A DNA stretch of 20,406 bases from Apostichopus californicus (lineage: Eukaryota; Echinodermata; Holothuroidea; Aspidochirotida; Stichopodidae), in assembly GCA_020650975.1 (NCBI GenBank), contig JAIPMN010003592.1, forward strand, positions 1 through 20,406, written 5' to 3'. Positions 9,242-18,494 of this stretch are shown piece by piece (position 1 is the stretch's first letter; each line of letters starts with the position of its first letter). Position numbers and translations under genes: made by a program. The notes below the pieces were generated by a model. That model was not told the origin of the DNA and searched no databases. It was given only the letters and a program-made list of their open reading frames with translations.

Positions 9242-9671
9242 ACCAGCATGGCAAAGCTGATCCCATTAAATATTCATGTTGGAAACAGACCATTTAAATA
9301 CACAATTTAGCTGCTCAGTGCTGGAGTACCAGCATGGCAAAGCCGATCCCATTAAATATTCAGTTTGGAAACATACAATTTAAATACACAATTTAACTGC
9401 TCAGTGCTGGAGTAGTAGTATGGCAAAGCTAATCCCCATTAAATATTCACGTTGGAAACATACCATTTAAATACAGAATTTAACTGCTCAGTGCTGGAGT
9501 ACCAGCATTCATGGCAAAGCTAATCCCCATTAAATATTCAGGTTGGAAACATACCATTTAAACACACAATTTAACTGCTCAGTGCTGGAGTACCAGCATG
9601 GCAAAGCTGATCCCCATTAAATATTCACGTTGGAAACATACCATTTAAATACACAATTTAGCTGCTGGAGG
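9242..9671 (+). repeat. Minisatellite, five copies of an 86-91 bp unit
   Basis: Copies start at 9242, 9328, 9414, 9501 and 9592, giving periods of 86, 86, 87 and 91 bp. The last copy is cut short near 9671. Each unit begins ACCAGCATGGCAAAGC (AGTAGTATGGCAAAGC in copy 3), continues with ATTAAATATTCA and TTGGAAACA, then CATTTAAAT (changed in copies 2 and 4), and ends CTCAGTGCTGGAGT. Copies 1-2 have CCC and copies 3-5 CCCC before ATTAAATATT. Copy 4 carries a TTCA insertion after CCAGCA. Copy 5 has lost 7 bp within GCTGCTCAGTGCTGGAG, consistent with slippage between short direct repeats. No open frame runs through the array in phase, so it is not a protein repeat. Confidence 0.95.
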
Positions 9672-9713
9672 ATTTTTTGTATTAACTATGCCTTTTGTTT
9701 TTCTTTCTCCCAT

Positions 9714-9754
9714 GGTGGGGGTGGGGGAGGGGGTGGGGGAGCACGAAGGGGAAG
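9714..9754 (+). repeat. G-rich tract, G-quadruplex candidate
   Basis: Just after the minisatellite, G runs of 4-5 are separated by single T or A bases (pattern GGTGGGGGTGGGGGAGGGGG and onward), giving at least four G-runs with one-base loops: a canonical G-quadruplex pattern on the plus strand. The run of glycines in the overlapping frame is a by-product of this composition. Confidence 0.8.
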
Positions 9755-10540
9755 GAAGTATGGTGATAGAGGACTCTTGAGAAGAAATGATCCCTTTACA
9801 CCCCCATGTCACCTGTTTTTTTATTTTAATAAATTAAAAAAGACAGGTAGCTGTAATAGCAACTAGAAAACAATGAAAATTCTATCCATGGATGATTTGT
9901 GTGTATTGCAGTATACAAATTTTATCTTCTTGTTGTTGCGAAACTTCTCCTTTTCCCTATAACATGGTTACCTATAAAATCGAACATATTCCAGGGTTTC
10001 TACCAGGAAATTGAGAAACAGCAAATTGGTGTGACATACGAGAATAAAAATAGGTTAAGATCAGACATCATAGTTATTACACAAAGATGCCTAAATTGGG
10101 TCTCTCGTTAAACACAACAGTTGAACTGAGGAGGTTCTGGAGAAGTGGATTAACATTCCCCCCTCGCCCCCCTCCTCTCCCTTATAATTCCTTTCCACTT
10201 CCCTCATGTGGAAACCTTGAATTTCCCTAACTATTTCCTATATATGTGCACTTTAAGCTACATCTATGTATGTATATATGTAAATGAGATTATATCAGAA
10301 ACAGCTCTCTTTTCAGTTCAAAACTCGACATTATCCAATTTCACCGTTTCGCCCGACGATGCCACTTCCTCACTTGAGTCGTCCATAAAAATAATTTCAT
10401 ATTTTTTTTCTTTTCTTGAACTGCAAAAATGCAAACTTATATATATATATCCGATTAAAACAAAGCCAAAAAATGAGATTTGAAACACTAAACTGCTTTA
10501 ACTTTCTATTCTACCATTATTGCAAAAGTGTCACATTTGG
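9755..10540. other. No gene recognised; C-rich tract and TA microsatellite
   Basis: AT-rich sequence with a pyrimidine tract at 10158-10181 (C6, C6 and CTCCTCTCCC blocks) and a short (AT)n run at about 10438-10451. No exon, promoter or mobile element is supported. Confidence 0.5.
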
Positions 10541-11110
10541 TTATATTTCTGTGAACGATTCGTTCAAAATGATCACGTTCTCCTCGGAAGCCGACTTGGC
10601 ACCAGACCCTCTTTGGATGTAGTACAAGCTTGCAAAAAGACTTTTTTGATGAATCTTGTCCAAAGATTGCAAATTTTGACCATGAAAATATGAAAATTTG
10701 TTGACAGAGTCTTTAGAATGACATTTGTAAACCCTATGGGGGCAGTTCATGGCTGAGTCTAGCAGATAAGCCGAGGAATATTACTCCGGAAGAGCGCAGA
10801 GACTAGAGATGATAATCCCTCTAGTAGACTGACAACTTCAACGATTTCTCCTTGATGATAAAAATCACAAGTTTCTTTCTCACCAAGATATAGCTAAAGT
10901 AAGAAGTTAACCAACGTTCAGAGACGGCAAGAAGAAGAAAAAGAAGAAAAAAAAAACCTCTCCAGTTCTCTCTCGTTCTCTCTCTGCGGACAAGATTAAC
11001 GAAACCAAACAATCGTTTGCTTAAAATTACTACCCGAAGTCAAAGACAAAAATAAAGCAAACGCAAGAGAGAAAATATGAACTGGATTAGTTTTGAGTCG
11101 TCGTTGATGA
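10541..11110 (-). other. Islet with GAGA tracts; possible minus-strand 5' region
   Basis: The segment is richer in CpG and mixed composition than its flanks. On the minus strand GAGAGAGAAC-type words at about 10986-10967 are followed by a long pyrimidine tract (about 10960-10928). Further down an ATG at 10750 with a good start context (GCC before, A after) opens a 69-codon frame to 10541. That peptide (beginning MNCPHRVYKCHSKDSVNKFS) has no domain I recognise. The arrangement, GAGA-rich leader then ATG, is like a promoter and first exon, but no TATA/initiator pair or strong splice donor was found, so this stays speculative. Confidence 0.2.
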
Positions 11111-11776
11111 ATTTGACAAAGTGAATATCATCGGTGATAAATAAAACTTGATCGCTTTCAATGAAAGACACTGGATTTTGCTGGCAAAATATGTCAAAGT
11201 TACTTGGAAATTCTAACGTTAGTAGTTGTTGTGCTGTCGCCTTGGAAAAAAATGTTTTTGCATGGCAAAAACACTGTAGGCCGTAAAATATGAATATTTT
11301 GACTGTTCAATTTTATAATGTTGCAATTTTGCATTTTGGAATCTAATTGCTTGTAAAGGGAACGTCTTAAAATCAACAAGCACTCGTAACATATACTCCT
11401 GTCATTGTTAAAATACTTAGATCAATCTGGGACTGCGTCGAGAATTGACATAGTTTGGTGACAAATTTACGGAATAACCTGTGTAGTAAACTTTACAGTG
11501 CTGCAGAATCTCAGAATAACCTTGCACAGTAAAACGGGAAATAATCCTCACTTATCGTTATATTTTCTTTATAACAAAAGCCATTCATAAATAAGCTAAA
11601 AATTGTGTTTATCATAAAATATAGAATTGCTTATGACGCCAACAAATTCTCATAAAATTCTTAATACAGATGAAAACCAACTTTACTATTAACCCTAAAC
11701 AGGATAGTTTGGTTCTACTGTAGGTACAGTTTAGCGGCTCAACGACTGACTCAATACTATATTAATACAGAAAGTA
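11111..11776. other. No gene or element recognised
   Basis: AT-rich sequence with scattered short A/T runs and no clear repeats, exons or regulatory clusters. Confidence 0.55.
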
Positions 11777-11829
11777 CATATATACATATATATATATATA
11801 TATATTATATATTTATATACATATACATA
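11777..11829. repeat. (AT)n / (ATAC)n microsatellite
   Basis: Interrupted dinucleotide run: blocks of TATA with CATA interruptions, the longest uninterrupted block (AT)n near 11786-11804. It is probably length-polymorphic. Confidence 0.85.
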
Positions 11830-12848
11830 AATGGCCTAGAAATAAAAATAACGGGCATGCACTTTCCGATGCGATCAACTTTTCTTTGAAGTCAAAGCTG
11901 GGTCGTTTGTAACGTATAATAAGGATTGCATCAGGATCAATTACACTGTTAGTTGATGAAATGGTCTGCAGAATTGCATAAATCATTCCTACAGCAAGCA
12001 TTGATTAAAATTTGTCCAAGCTTTCAAACGACGTTAGCCGGCTTTCCCCAATGGTCTACTAAAATCTAGCAAAAATCATTTTGAATAAAAACTCTTAAAG
12101 CAGACATGATTGCTAACCGTCATCGTTAACTTATTTCCTACTGTACTACTTTCAACGAAACACCAATTTCACATCCCACAAAAAAGAAAATTAATTTTAA
12201 GGAAAATTTTTGAGGAAATTGTAAATGAAGATTAAGAGAACATAAAAGATGACAATGGGTTAGGATCAGTGGTTCTGTGGCATCTGAAAGTAGGAATAAA
12301 ATTTTGTAGATCTTTTTCGTAGAATTTTGTAGAATGTAAATAAGTTATAACGGCTTAAAATGACTCAATGTCTTCCCATTCTACTTGCTCTGGTTTTTTT
12401 TTATAGTATACAGTGAAAGGTAACTAAATTTCGAATAGGTCGCCAACATATCTACAGCAGGTATAAAAATTTGTAATCATAATATATTTTATTCTCTTCT
12501 AGTTAAATCCATTGGGTATTTCAATTTGAAGGACAAGTGTATATGAACAATAAAAGTACCATTAACTTCTGGTGATAAGATACATTTGTACAGTACTGTC
12601 TTTTAGTTACAGTTGTCAAAAGAGAGGTGTTATCAATCTAAGTTTTGTGTTAAGAAATTATTCCAACTGGTTCAGGCTAAGACTTAAGACTTTTTGACTT
12701 ACATAAACAAGGCATTTTATTGTATACTATTATATACTCACAAGATTAATTACATACATACACTCACTTTCATGGTGTCTAATATTTTATTCTAATAAAA
12801 AGTAACATTTGTGTGAAAAAATTGTGAAATAAATGCAACATTTTCTTT
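11830..12848. other. No gene recognised; CpG desert at its end
   Basis: No exon or element was seen. From 12481 to 12840 there is not a single CpG in 360 bases, in contrast to the CpG-dense islets elsewhere. Such depletion suggests germline-methylated DNA or simply strong AT bias. Confidence 0.55.
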
Positions 12849-12886
12849 GGGGGGAGGGGAAGGGAGAGGGGGTGGGATTGGGGTGG
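12849..12886 (+). repeat. G-rich tract, G-quadruplex candidate
   Basis: G runs of 6, 4, 3, 5, 3 and 4 are separated by A, AA, AGA, T and ATT. This satisfies the usual G3+ loop 1-7 pattern several times on the plus strand. Confidence 0.8.
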
Positions 12887-14363
12887 CTCGGCTTGAAAAA
12901 TATCAACAATTTACTAATTTTATTCAGAACATTTGGAAGTGTCAACTGAATGTCTTTGAAAAGGACTACAAAGTGAACAAAAGGATCTATTGTTCGATAT
13001 TGCCAAATTAAGTGAAATAAGACTGCCTTATATCGCCATGTGTTGCCTTATTTTGCCATGCCTTATGCTGCCTTATTCGGTTTAATGCTGCCATTGAAAC
13101 TTTTGAGCACAAAGATTGTAATAAAGTTGTGTTTACCATGCAACATAACTGAATAATACTTTTTTTTTGAAGTCCAAGAAATGCTTCATGCATACTCTAC
13201 ATTTCTTTACGGTGTTTAGGTGAGACTTTACTGGCCAGTTTTATAGTAGATCTAGCATTTTTGATAAAAATATGTGCTATTTATTAAGTACCATCGAGGG
13301 ATTTTCTAATTAAATAATTTAATTAAAGAACAAATTCTGTTAAATTTAAGTTGAAACAGTCTGACAAAGCTGCATTAACTCCAGAACATGCAGGAATCAA
13401 GTTGTTGTCATGGAAACAATGTAATAATGCATCTTATGAATAAATGCCTTTACACATAATGACTGAATTTCAACTCTCAATATTTCAGATGGGAAAGAAT
13501 CAGGTATTACATCACACACAAAACAATCAATAAGTTCAGTATCTGAAATAATGCTGCATTTTGGATTTAATTTTTTTTTAATTTTCAGGTAACTATTACC
13601 ACGTTGTTGTCATGGATATTAAAAATCTTCTTTGACAAAAAAACACGATCAAAGACACAAGTAGACAAATCCTCAAGCTTCTTTCTCTCGGATGAATCGT
13701 TATTTTTACACAGCAATTTTCACAAGGACTTCCAGTACATTTGGGTACAGTCTCTGTTACCTTGTCTTCGTTCACTCCATTTTCTAAACTCTAATTATGG
13801 CAAAGAAGACCGACTGAGTACCACTGTAGGAGTATAATACTGTAGCGCTAGGTGATTTAAATGCCATGAGCAAAATTTCTTGATAATCAGATCAAAAAAA
13901 GTTTCTATAATCAGTCGATCGCTTAAAGGAGTTCACTGTAAATACATACACATTATGTAGGCCTATATGTACAGATTCGACAGATTCTACACAAATGCTG
14001 GGATATTAAGAGATTGATGGAAAAGGTTTGAAGGCACAATGTACAACCATATACTGGGGAAAAAAAGGTTTTTAAGTTAAAGTAGAATAAATCAAGAATG
14101 AATATTTTTTTTTCCTCCTTACCTTGCATTAGATGAAAACCAAGAAATTTCTGTTTTGATATATTGAACTTAAGTTTGAAGTAGTCTATGCAATATCTTG
14201 GTCCAAGATTTGAATCTGCCTGTATCCAAGACTTGATTTTTATCAACTGGAAAGCGACTGTACAAGCTGCCGATCGGCATGAAGAATGAGGTTAGTCGTG
14301 AGGCCTGGTTCCCTTTTCAAGCTGGACATCTGACTACAAATTGTCAAAATGAAAGGTCCGATG
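12887..14363. other. No gene recognised; degenerate short tandem words
   Basis: At 13023-13094 the words TGCCTTAT and GCCATG recur about every 20 bp in a degenerate tandem pattern. A 9-bp inverted repeat with one-base spacer (TAATTAAAT/ATTTAATTA) lies near 13307-13325. TAGGCCTA, a word common in echinoderm sequence, is at about 13958-13965. A 12-bp perfect palindrome TGCCGATCGGCA is at 14268-14279. No exon could be supported. Confidence 0.5.
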
Positions 14364-14376
14364 CCCCCCCCCCCCC
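14364..14376 (+). repeat. C13 homopolymer
   Basis: Thirteen consecutive C. It is part of the general pattern of long G/C runs in an otherwise AT-rich window; length may be uncertain in the assembly. Confidence 0.85.
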
Positions 14377-14540
14377 TGCGAGTTGGTAACGAATCACCAA
14401 GAGTTTTCCCCTTTCTCACCAAAACTTGTAAAAATATGCCTTTTTTTATTTTTTTTATTTTCTTTCTTCCTCTGCACCCCTTTTTTTTTTAATTTCCATC
14501 TCATAATTTATCGTTTTTTTTTACTTAGACTACAAAAGTT

Positions 14541-14912
14541 ATGGCCGAGGTTTTTTCAATTCTTTATGTACAATTCCCGGTACGCCCGGCTCGCTGGGGT
14601 AAAGACAGCATGCTACAGTGCATACCAATACGCATGGTCAACGTGTGTGCCTTAACTATCTCACCGCAGTTGGCTTTTCACTTCTCAGTTGACGAGAATA
14701 ATCGAAGACGATGCTACGCTTGTCATGAGAAGCCCGTTTATCATATTTCAGATATGACGAGAAATATCAAAGATTTTCCAACCAGCGCGTACATGCTCCC
14801 GTCCCGAAACATCCAAACCGTAGCACGCAACTTCATTCACGCCAGACGTGTGAAGAGTCACAAACACCTCGGCTCTTGGAACGGTTTCGTGGGAGATGGA
14901 CTGTCAATCTGA
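14541..14912 (+). CDS. Candidate coding frame, 123 residues, unrecognised
   Basis: This is the most credible coding frame in the window. It starts at a true ATG with a favourable context (G at -3 and G at +4) and ends at TGA (14910-14912). The frame holds 25 CpG dinucleotides in 372 bases, far denser than most of the window, and has mixed codon use without low-complexity runs. The predicted protein begins MAEVFSILYVQF, has a basic RRR followed by a CYAC (CxxC) motif around residues 56-62, and a basic His/Arg/Lys-rich C-terminal third. There is no second CxxC, so a zinc finger is not supported, and no signal peptide is obvious. It follows a T-rich tract and has no recognised neighbour. It could be a small single-exon gene, part of an exon, or a chance frame in a CpG-rich regulatory islet. 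A frame of this length is not in itself statistically compelling. Confidence 0.25.
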   Translation: MAEVFSILYVQFPVRPARWGKDSMLQCIPIRMVNVCALTISPQLAFHFSVDENNRRRCYACHEKPVYHISDMTRNIKDFPTSAYMLPSRNIQTVARNFIHARRVKSHKHLGSWNGFVGDGLSI

Positions 14913-16000
14913 ACCGAGCAAAAAATCACAACTTTTGGTAAAACTTTTCACACATTGATTTAGTTGTCCCTTCAGATTGCACACTGATTTGACAGGATGT
15001 GTGAAATACTTTAATCTGGTCCAAAATCAGGGAAAGAATTTAAAAAAATAATCATAAAAAAAAGAAATAATAATAAAGGAACGGCAAAAGATAACAAACT
15101 GGAGAAAAAAAATTATTTGACAAGTATGATAATAAAACGAAAGAAAAATTGTTTACTGAATCGTTTTTTTTATATGCAGATCGTTGCCACATAAATTTCT
15201 TCCTCAAAATGTCCATGTCTGTTTAGAATTTTGAGTAAGTACAGGGGGCTGCTAGATCATTTATCAATCTAGTGTTTTCTCGGTTATGTCACGTACCAGA
15301 AAGGATTGAATTTCAGTTGTTGGTATAAATGAGGTTATTCATTTGAAACATACCGTCACAGTTTATGTCTTAAAATGGTTACAACCAATCTTGAGTTTAT
15401 CTTATTAACTATTCGCTACTGTCAAAGTTTGTCATTACTATTCTACTGTAGGTATTAACTGTTTGCAAAGAGGTCGTGCAATTATAAATGCAACAATAAA
15501 AACAGCAAGCTAAACTAGCAGAGAACTGAAAGACAATTGTTTAAATCCAGCTCACATACCATTCATGTTTAATCAACACATCATCATGCCCTTAGCAACA
15601 AGTGTGATATGAACAACTGATTGCCCCAAAAAAAGAAGGAAATATCACAGAAATAATTCTATACCTTAAATATATAAGAACTTAATTATCTTACAAGAAA
15701 TTAAAATAGACCTTCGTGCATATTTATAAATGATTGAAAGCCGCTATTCTTTAGCCATTCCTTGCTAATAATCCTTACACAGTTGCTTGTCAACAATATG
15801 CAGAAAATAAATATCCTTGCCTAAATAATGCAGATAATATGTATATATAAAATCTTCCAAGTTAAAAATTATTACCTAGACAAATTAGGTAGAACCAACC
15901 AGCATTATGAAAAAAAAGGGGTTGGGGGGGAGAGATTAACAATGATTCCAGATTTTGAATATTAGCATGACAAAAATTAAATTACAAAATGTGAAAAAAA
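14913..16000. other. AT-rich stretch, no gene recognised
   Basis: A-rich runs at 15040-15120 (AAATAATAATAAA-type words) could represent a decayed poly-A or simple repeat. A G-run segment GGGGTTGGGGGGG lies at 15918-15930. No exon, mobile-element end or RNA gene was recognised. Confidence 0.5.
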
Positions 16001-16012
16001 CGAAAATGGTAC

Positions 16013-16563
16013 CTGAAATAGACAAGGAACTCCATCAAAGTCAAAAACCATCACAGAAAGATTTCCTTTGAAAAAACTATTTCCCACAATTCAACCAAGA
16101 GGGACGACACACAGAAGAAACTGAAGTTGCGGATCCACTGTAACCGATCGGTATCCGTCCAAAACGACCGTATAATTTCTACCGGATCCGACTCGAAAAG
16201 AAAAAACGAACAATACCGAGACCCAACGTGGTAAGAAACGACGATGGAATTACTTTCACGATGGGCTCGAACTTAAAAAGAGAAACAATTTTTGGGGGTT
16301 TTCTTCAAAATCCAGCAAAAACCAAAGATTCGAAACATATATTGTAGAGATCGTGCGATAGGTATTCGGCCTTACTTTTTCCTCCTCCTTTCACTCTATG
16401 AAACAGAGATGCAGCACACCGATATCAAATGCCTCTTCTGACTGTCTCTTAGCACTAAACTCTTCTTCAGTAATAAGTACACACACAGAGAAAATTACCA
16501 CTGCCTCTCTCTTCGCTCTCTCTCTGACTCTAAACTCTCTCGCTACACTTGTGGTAGAGATAT
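16013..16563 (-). other. Candidate 5' exon region on the minus strand
   Basis: Downstream of the promoter candidate (TATA-like at 16594, initiator A at 16563) the minus strand carries GAGA-rich sequence (16536-16503), then CpG-bearing mixed sequence resembling a 5' UTR, including ACCGATCGGT at 16152-16143. A GTAAGG donor-like site is at 16375 (preceded by AAA). Further on, an ATG at 16051 in strong context (G at -3, G at +4, in-frame TGA upstream) opens a short frame starting MVFDFDGVPCLFQ and reaching CAG/GTACC at 16013-16012, a weak donor. Without splicing the frame stops after 24 residues. This reads as a plausible transcription start region, but both donors are imperfect and the product is unknown. 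Confidence 0.2.
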
Positions 16564-16594
16564 GAGGAGCTTAATGAAAAGATGTGTGGTTATA
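16559..16594 (-). promoter_or_regulatory. Candidate TATA plus initiator core promoter (minus strand)
   Basis: On the minus strand TATAAC starts at 16594, and the heptamer TCATATC at 16565-16559 fits the initiator consensus YYANWYY with its A at 16563, 31 bp downstream: the canonical TATA-to-start distance. Sequence beyond is GAGA-rich and CpG-bearing. In AT-rich DNA such pairs occur by chance, so the call rests on the combination with the islet downstream. Confidence 0.25.
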
Positions 16595-16599
16595 TTGTG

Positions 16600-17649
16600 T
16601 GGAGATAACCATCATAGATAGATAGCTGGGAATGCATATATATATACTGAAAAAAAGTGACAATGAAATGAACCAAGAATCTTTGAGTGAGAAGACTACA
16701 CACACACAAGATAATCACTTTGCAAAAGTGTATGGGTGCGTAACAAAAACATTTGTTGTTTTAAGAGACTTGTGAGAGGAAGGGTTGAATGAGAAGGGAC
16801 TATTATAGATAAAAACTGGTGTAATCAAGTGTGGATAATTACTAATGATTTCTTGGTTATGCACCAGATGAGTAGGAAAAGTTCACTGGTCTTGGGAAAA
16901 TGCTGCTGTAGTCTTGTTTGGTATTATAAAGACTGACTGGATGATATTGAGGCAAAGTGAGAAGGAATCAGTTTTGGGGCAAATGTTGGGGACATTTTAA
17001 AATCTGCAGTCAGTTTTTGTGACAACATTGTAGAAGTGTTGTTCCCTTTGTTTTTTGGTAAGGGTCAATTTAATTGCTGACAGGTTAATTTTAAAAACAG
17101 AGTATAAAAGCAGATAACATTAAATCAAGTACTACCGGATAACATACTGAGAGAGAGATTGGCACGTTGGTTTACTGATTCACAATGTTTCGGTTGGGAT
17201 GTTCATATTATTTTAATTTTTTTTTTGCTTTAAGTTAATGTAAGGAAATATTTGAGAGAATTTTGATGGAAAGGAAAAGTCACATGCCATTCGCTGGATT
17301 TGATATACAACTTGAGATGCACAGTTGTATGACACATAATATAGAAAGAGACTACATTCTTGTATGTTTTATATATTTTGAGTATGTCTGCTGAAATATC
17401 ACAAGCCAACACAAGAAATTTCCTCATAAAAATATCTGGAACCATTTATGGTTAAAAGTTCATGGAATGCACACAAAATATAAAACTATTATAAAATTAG
17501 ATCTCAGTAAACAATGGAATGTATACATGCAGCAATTTTACTGGAATGACTAATTGATTCAAACCTATCGTTTTTAAAAAAAAAAAATTATGTGACTACA
17601 TCAAGTGAAATGAGGCTAGTTTCAACATGAGCTGAATTTTTCGTCTTTT
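16600..17649. other. No gene recognised
   Basis: AT-rich sequence between the two promoter candidates. It contains a short (AT)n run at about 16637-16648, GATA repeats (ATAGATAGATAG, about 16615-16626) and A/T homopolymers at about 17217-17226 and 17575-17587. No exon was supported on either strand. Confidence 0.5.
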
Positions 17650-17700
17650 GGGGGGGGGATGGGGAGGGAGTGGGCTTGGGGAGGGAGGGGGGGTTGGGGG
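17650..17700 (+). repeat. Long G-rich tract, strong G-quadruplex candidate
   Basis: Over 51 bases, G runs of 10, 4, 3, 3, 4, 3, 7 and 5 are separated mostly by A, AT, TT or T. It is the strongest G-quadruplex pattern in the window and lies about 600 bp upstream of the plus-strand promoter candidate. Confidence 0.85.
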
Positions 17701-18286
17701 AAATTGATCAAGAAGACATACATATGTGAAGTCATGTCATTTAATTTATATGGTGACTCTACCAACTTTATTCCTTAGGGTGCGAATTGAAATTGTAACC
17801 TTACAGGGAAGTAACATGTCATTATATTTCTATTGTTTCTACACATTTATATATTCATGTATATATACATATACTTATATTTCACAAAATCTAACAGCCA
17901 ACATTTTCTTGCACACATTTCCATGTTTTGCACAAGACATGCAGATCTTGCTGATAGAAAAAGTGTCAACAATTTTGGGGAGAGCAACATGATCAACAAT
18001 CCCAAAAGCATGGCTTCCACGAATTGGGAATCTCACATCATCTGACATGCCAACGACGAAAGCTTTTCAGATTATTCGACTGAAGGCATTGAGTACGTTT
18101 AAGGTGACCAAGCCTAACTTTGCTCTCCTTAAGTCGCCAGTTCTATCATATAGCTTGCTGAATCGTGTCGTTCCATGCGGTTTACGAGTGTGTTATAGTC
18201 GCACACGATGCACGCGATGTAAATCCCAAGCATATACATAATACGCGGCCGAGAGTCTGCTGTACTACACACTGTGAACTTAATAT
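17701..18286. other. Transition from AT-rich to CpG-bearing sequence
   Basis: 17840-17880 is an ATATAC-type microsatellite. From about 18040 CpG becomes common (for example ACGACGAAAG, CGCACACGATGCACGCGATG at about 18200-18220, and TACGCGGCCGAG at 18242-18253), as expected of proximal promoter DNA. Frames here are short, mutually overlapping and unrecognised. Confidence 0.35.
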
Positions 18287-18319
18287 TATATATTTTTTTC
18301 CCCCTTAATTCACTCAGTG
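18287..18319 (+). promoter_or_regulatory. Candidate TATA plus initiator core promoter (plus strand)
   Basis: TATATATT at 18287-18294 is followed at canonical distance by TCAGTG at 18314-18319, a match to the arthropod-type initiator TCAGT, placing the start A at 18316, 29 bp from the TATA box. Upstream DNA is CpG-bearing and downstream sequence runs into a strong splice donor at 18489, so the three signals agree in order, strand and spacing. None is conclusive alone in AT-rich DNA. Confidence 0.3.
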
Positions 18320-18488
18320 CACCCACTTTATGCAGATTACTACAGAGCTAAAAAACAAGGCAAAGACTTGCGGAGAACACGGGGAAAATCAATAACTCGC
18401 CTTTTCAATTGTCACCAAGCCCCCGTTGGCAGAATGTTGGTCGTTTGTGGCTCCGAATGCCCTGGGGCGGTGTGAGCCGTAGCCTAAG
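18316..18488 (+). other. Candidate first exon ending at a GTGAGT donor
   Basis: The predicted exon runs from the initiator A (18316) to AAG at 18486-18488, immediately followed by GTGAGT (18489-18494). That donor matches the consensus MAG/GTRAGT at every position. The 173-bp length is ordinary for a first exon. An ATG at 18457 opens a frame that stays open to the donor (MPWGGVSRSL...), but its context is weak; a nearer ATG at 18434 stops after 13 codons. The exon might therefore be mostly or wholly 5' UTR. No acceptor or second exon was identified downstream in the window. Confidence 0.22.
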
Positions 18489-18494
18489 GTGAGT

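Noticed and set aside
9242..9671. CRISPR array
   Set aside because: Units are directly adjacent and about 86 bp long with no unique spacers; the DNA is eukaryotic in character.
9630..9866. 78-codon frame with poly-glycine
   Set aside because: It has a TTG start inside the minisatellite, and the glycines come from the G-rich tract.
13482..13496. 15-bp exact match (ATTTCAGATGGGAAA) to the SINE body at 676-690
   Set aside because: The match does not extend on either side, and one such 15-mer pair in 20 kb of AT-biased DNA is compatible with chance.
13401..13616. 14-bp direct repeat GTTGTTGTCATGGA at 13401 and 13603, considered as a target-site duplication
   Set aside because: The 188 bp between show no transposon ends, A-tail or pol III boxes.
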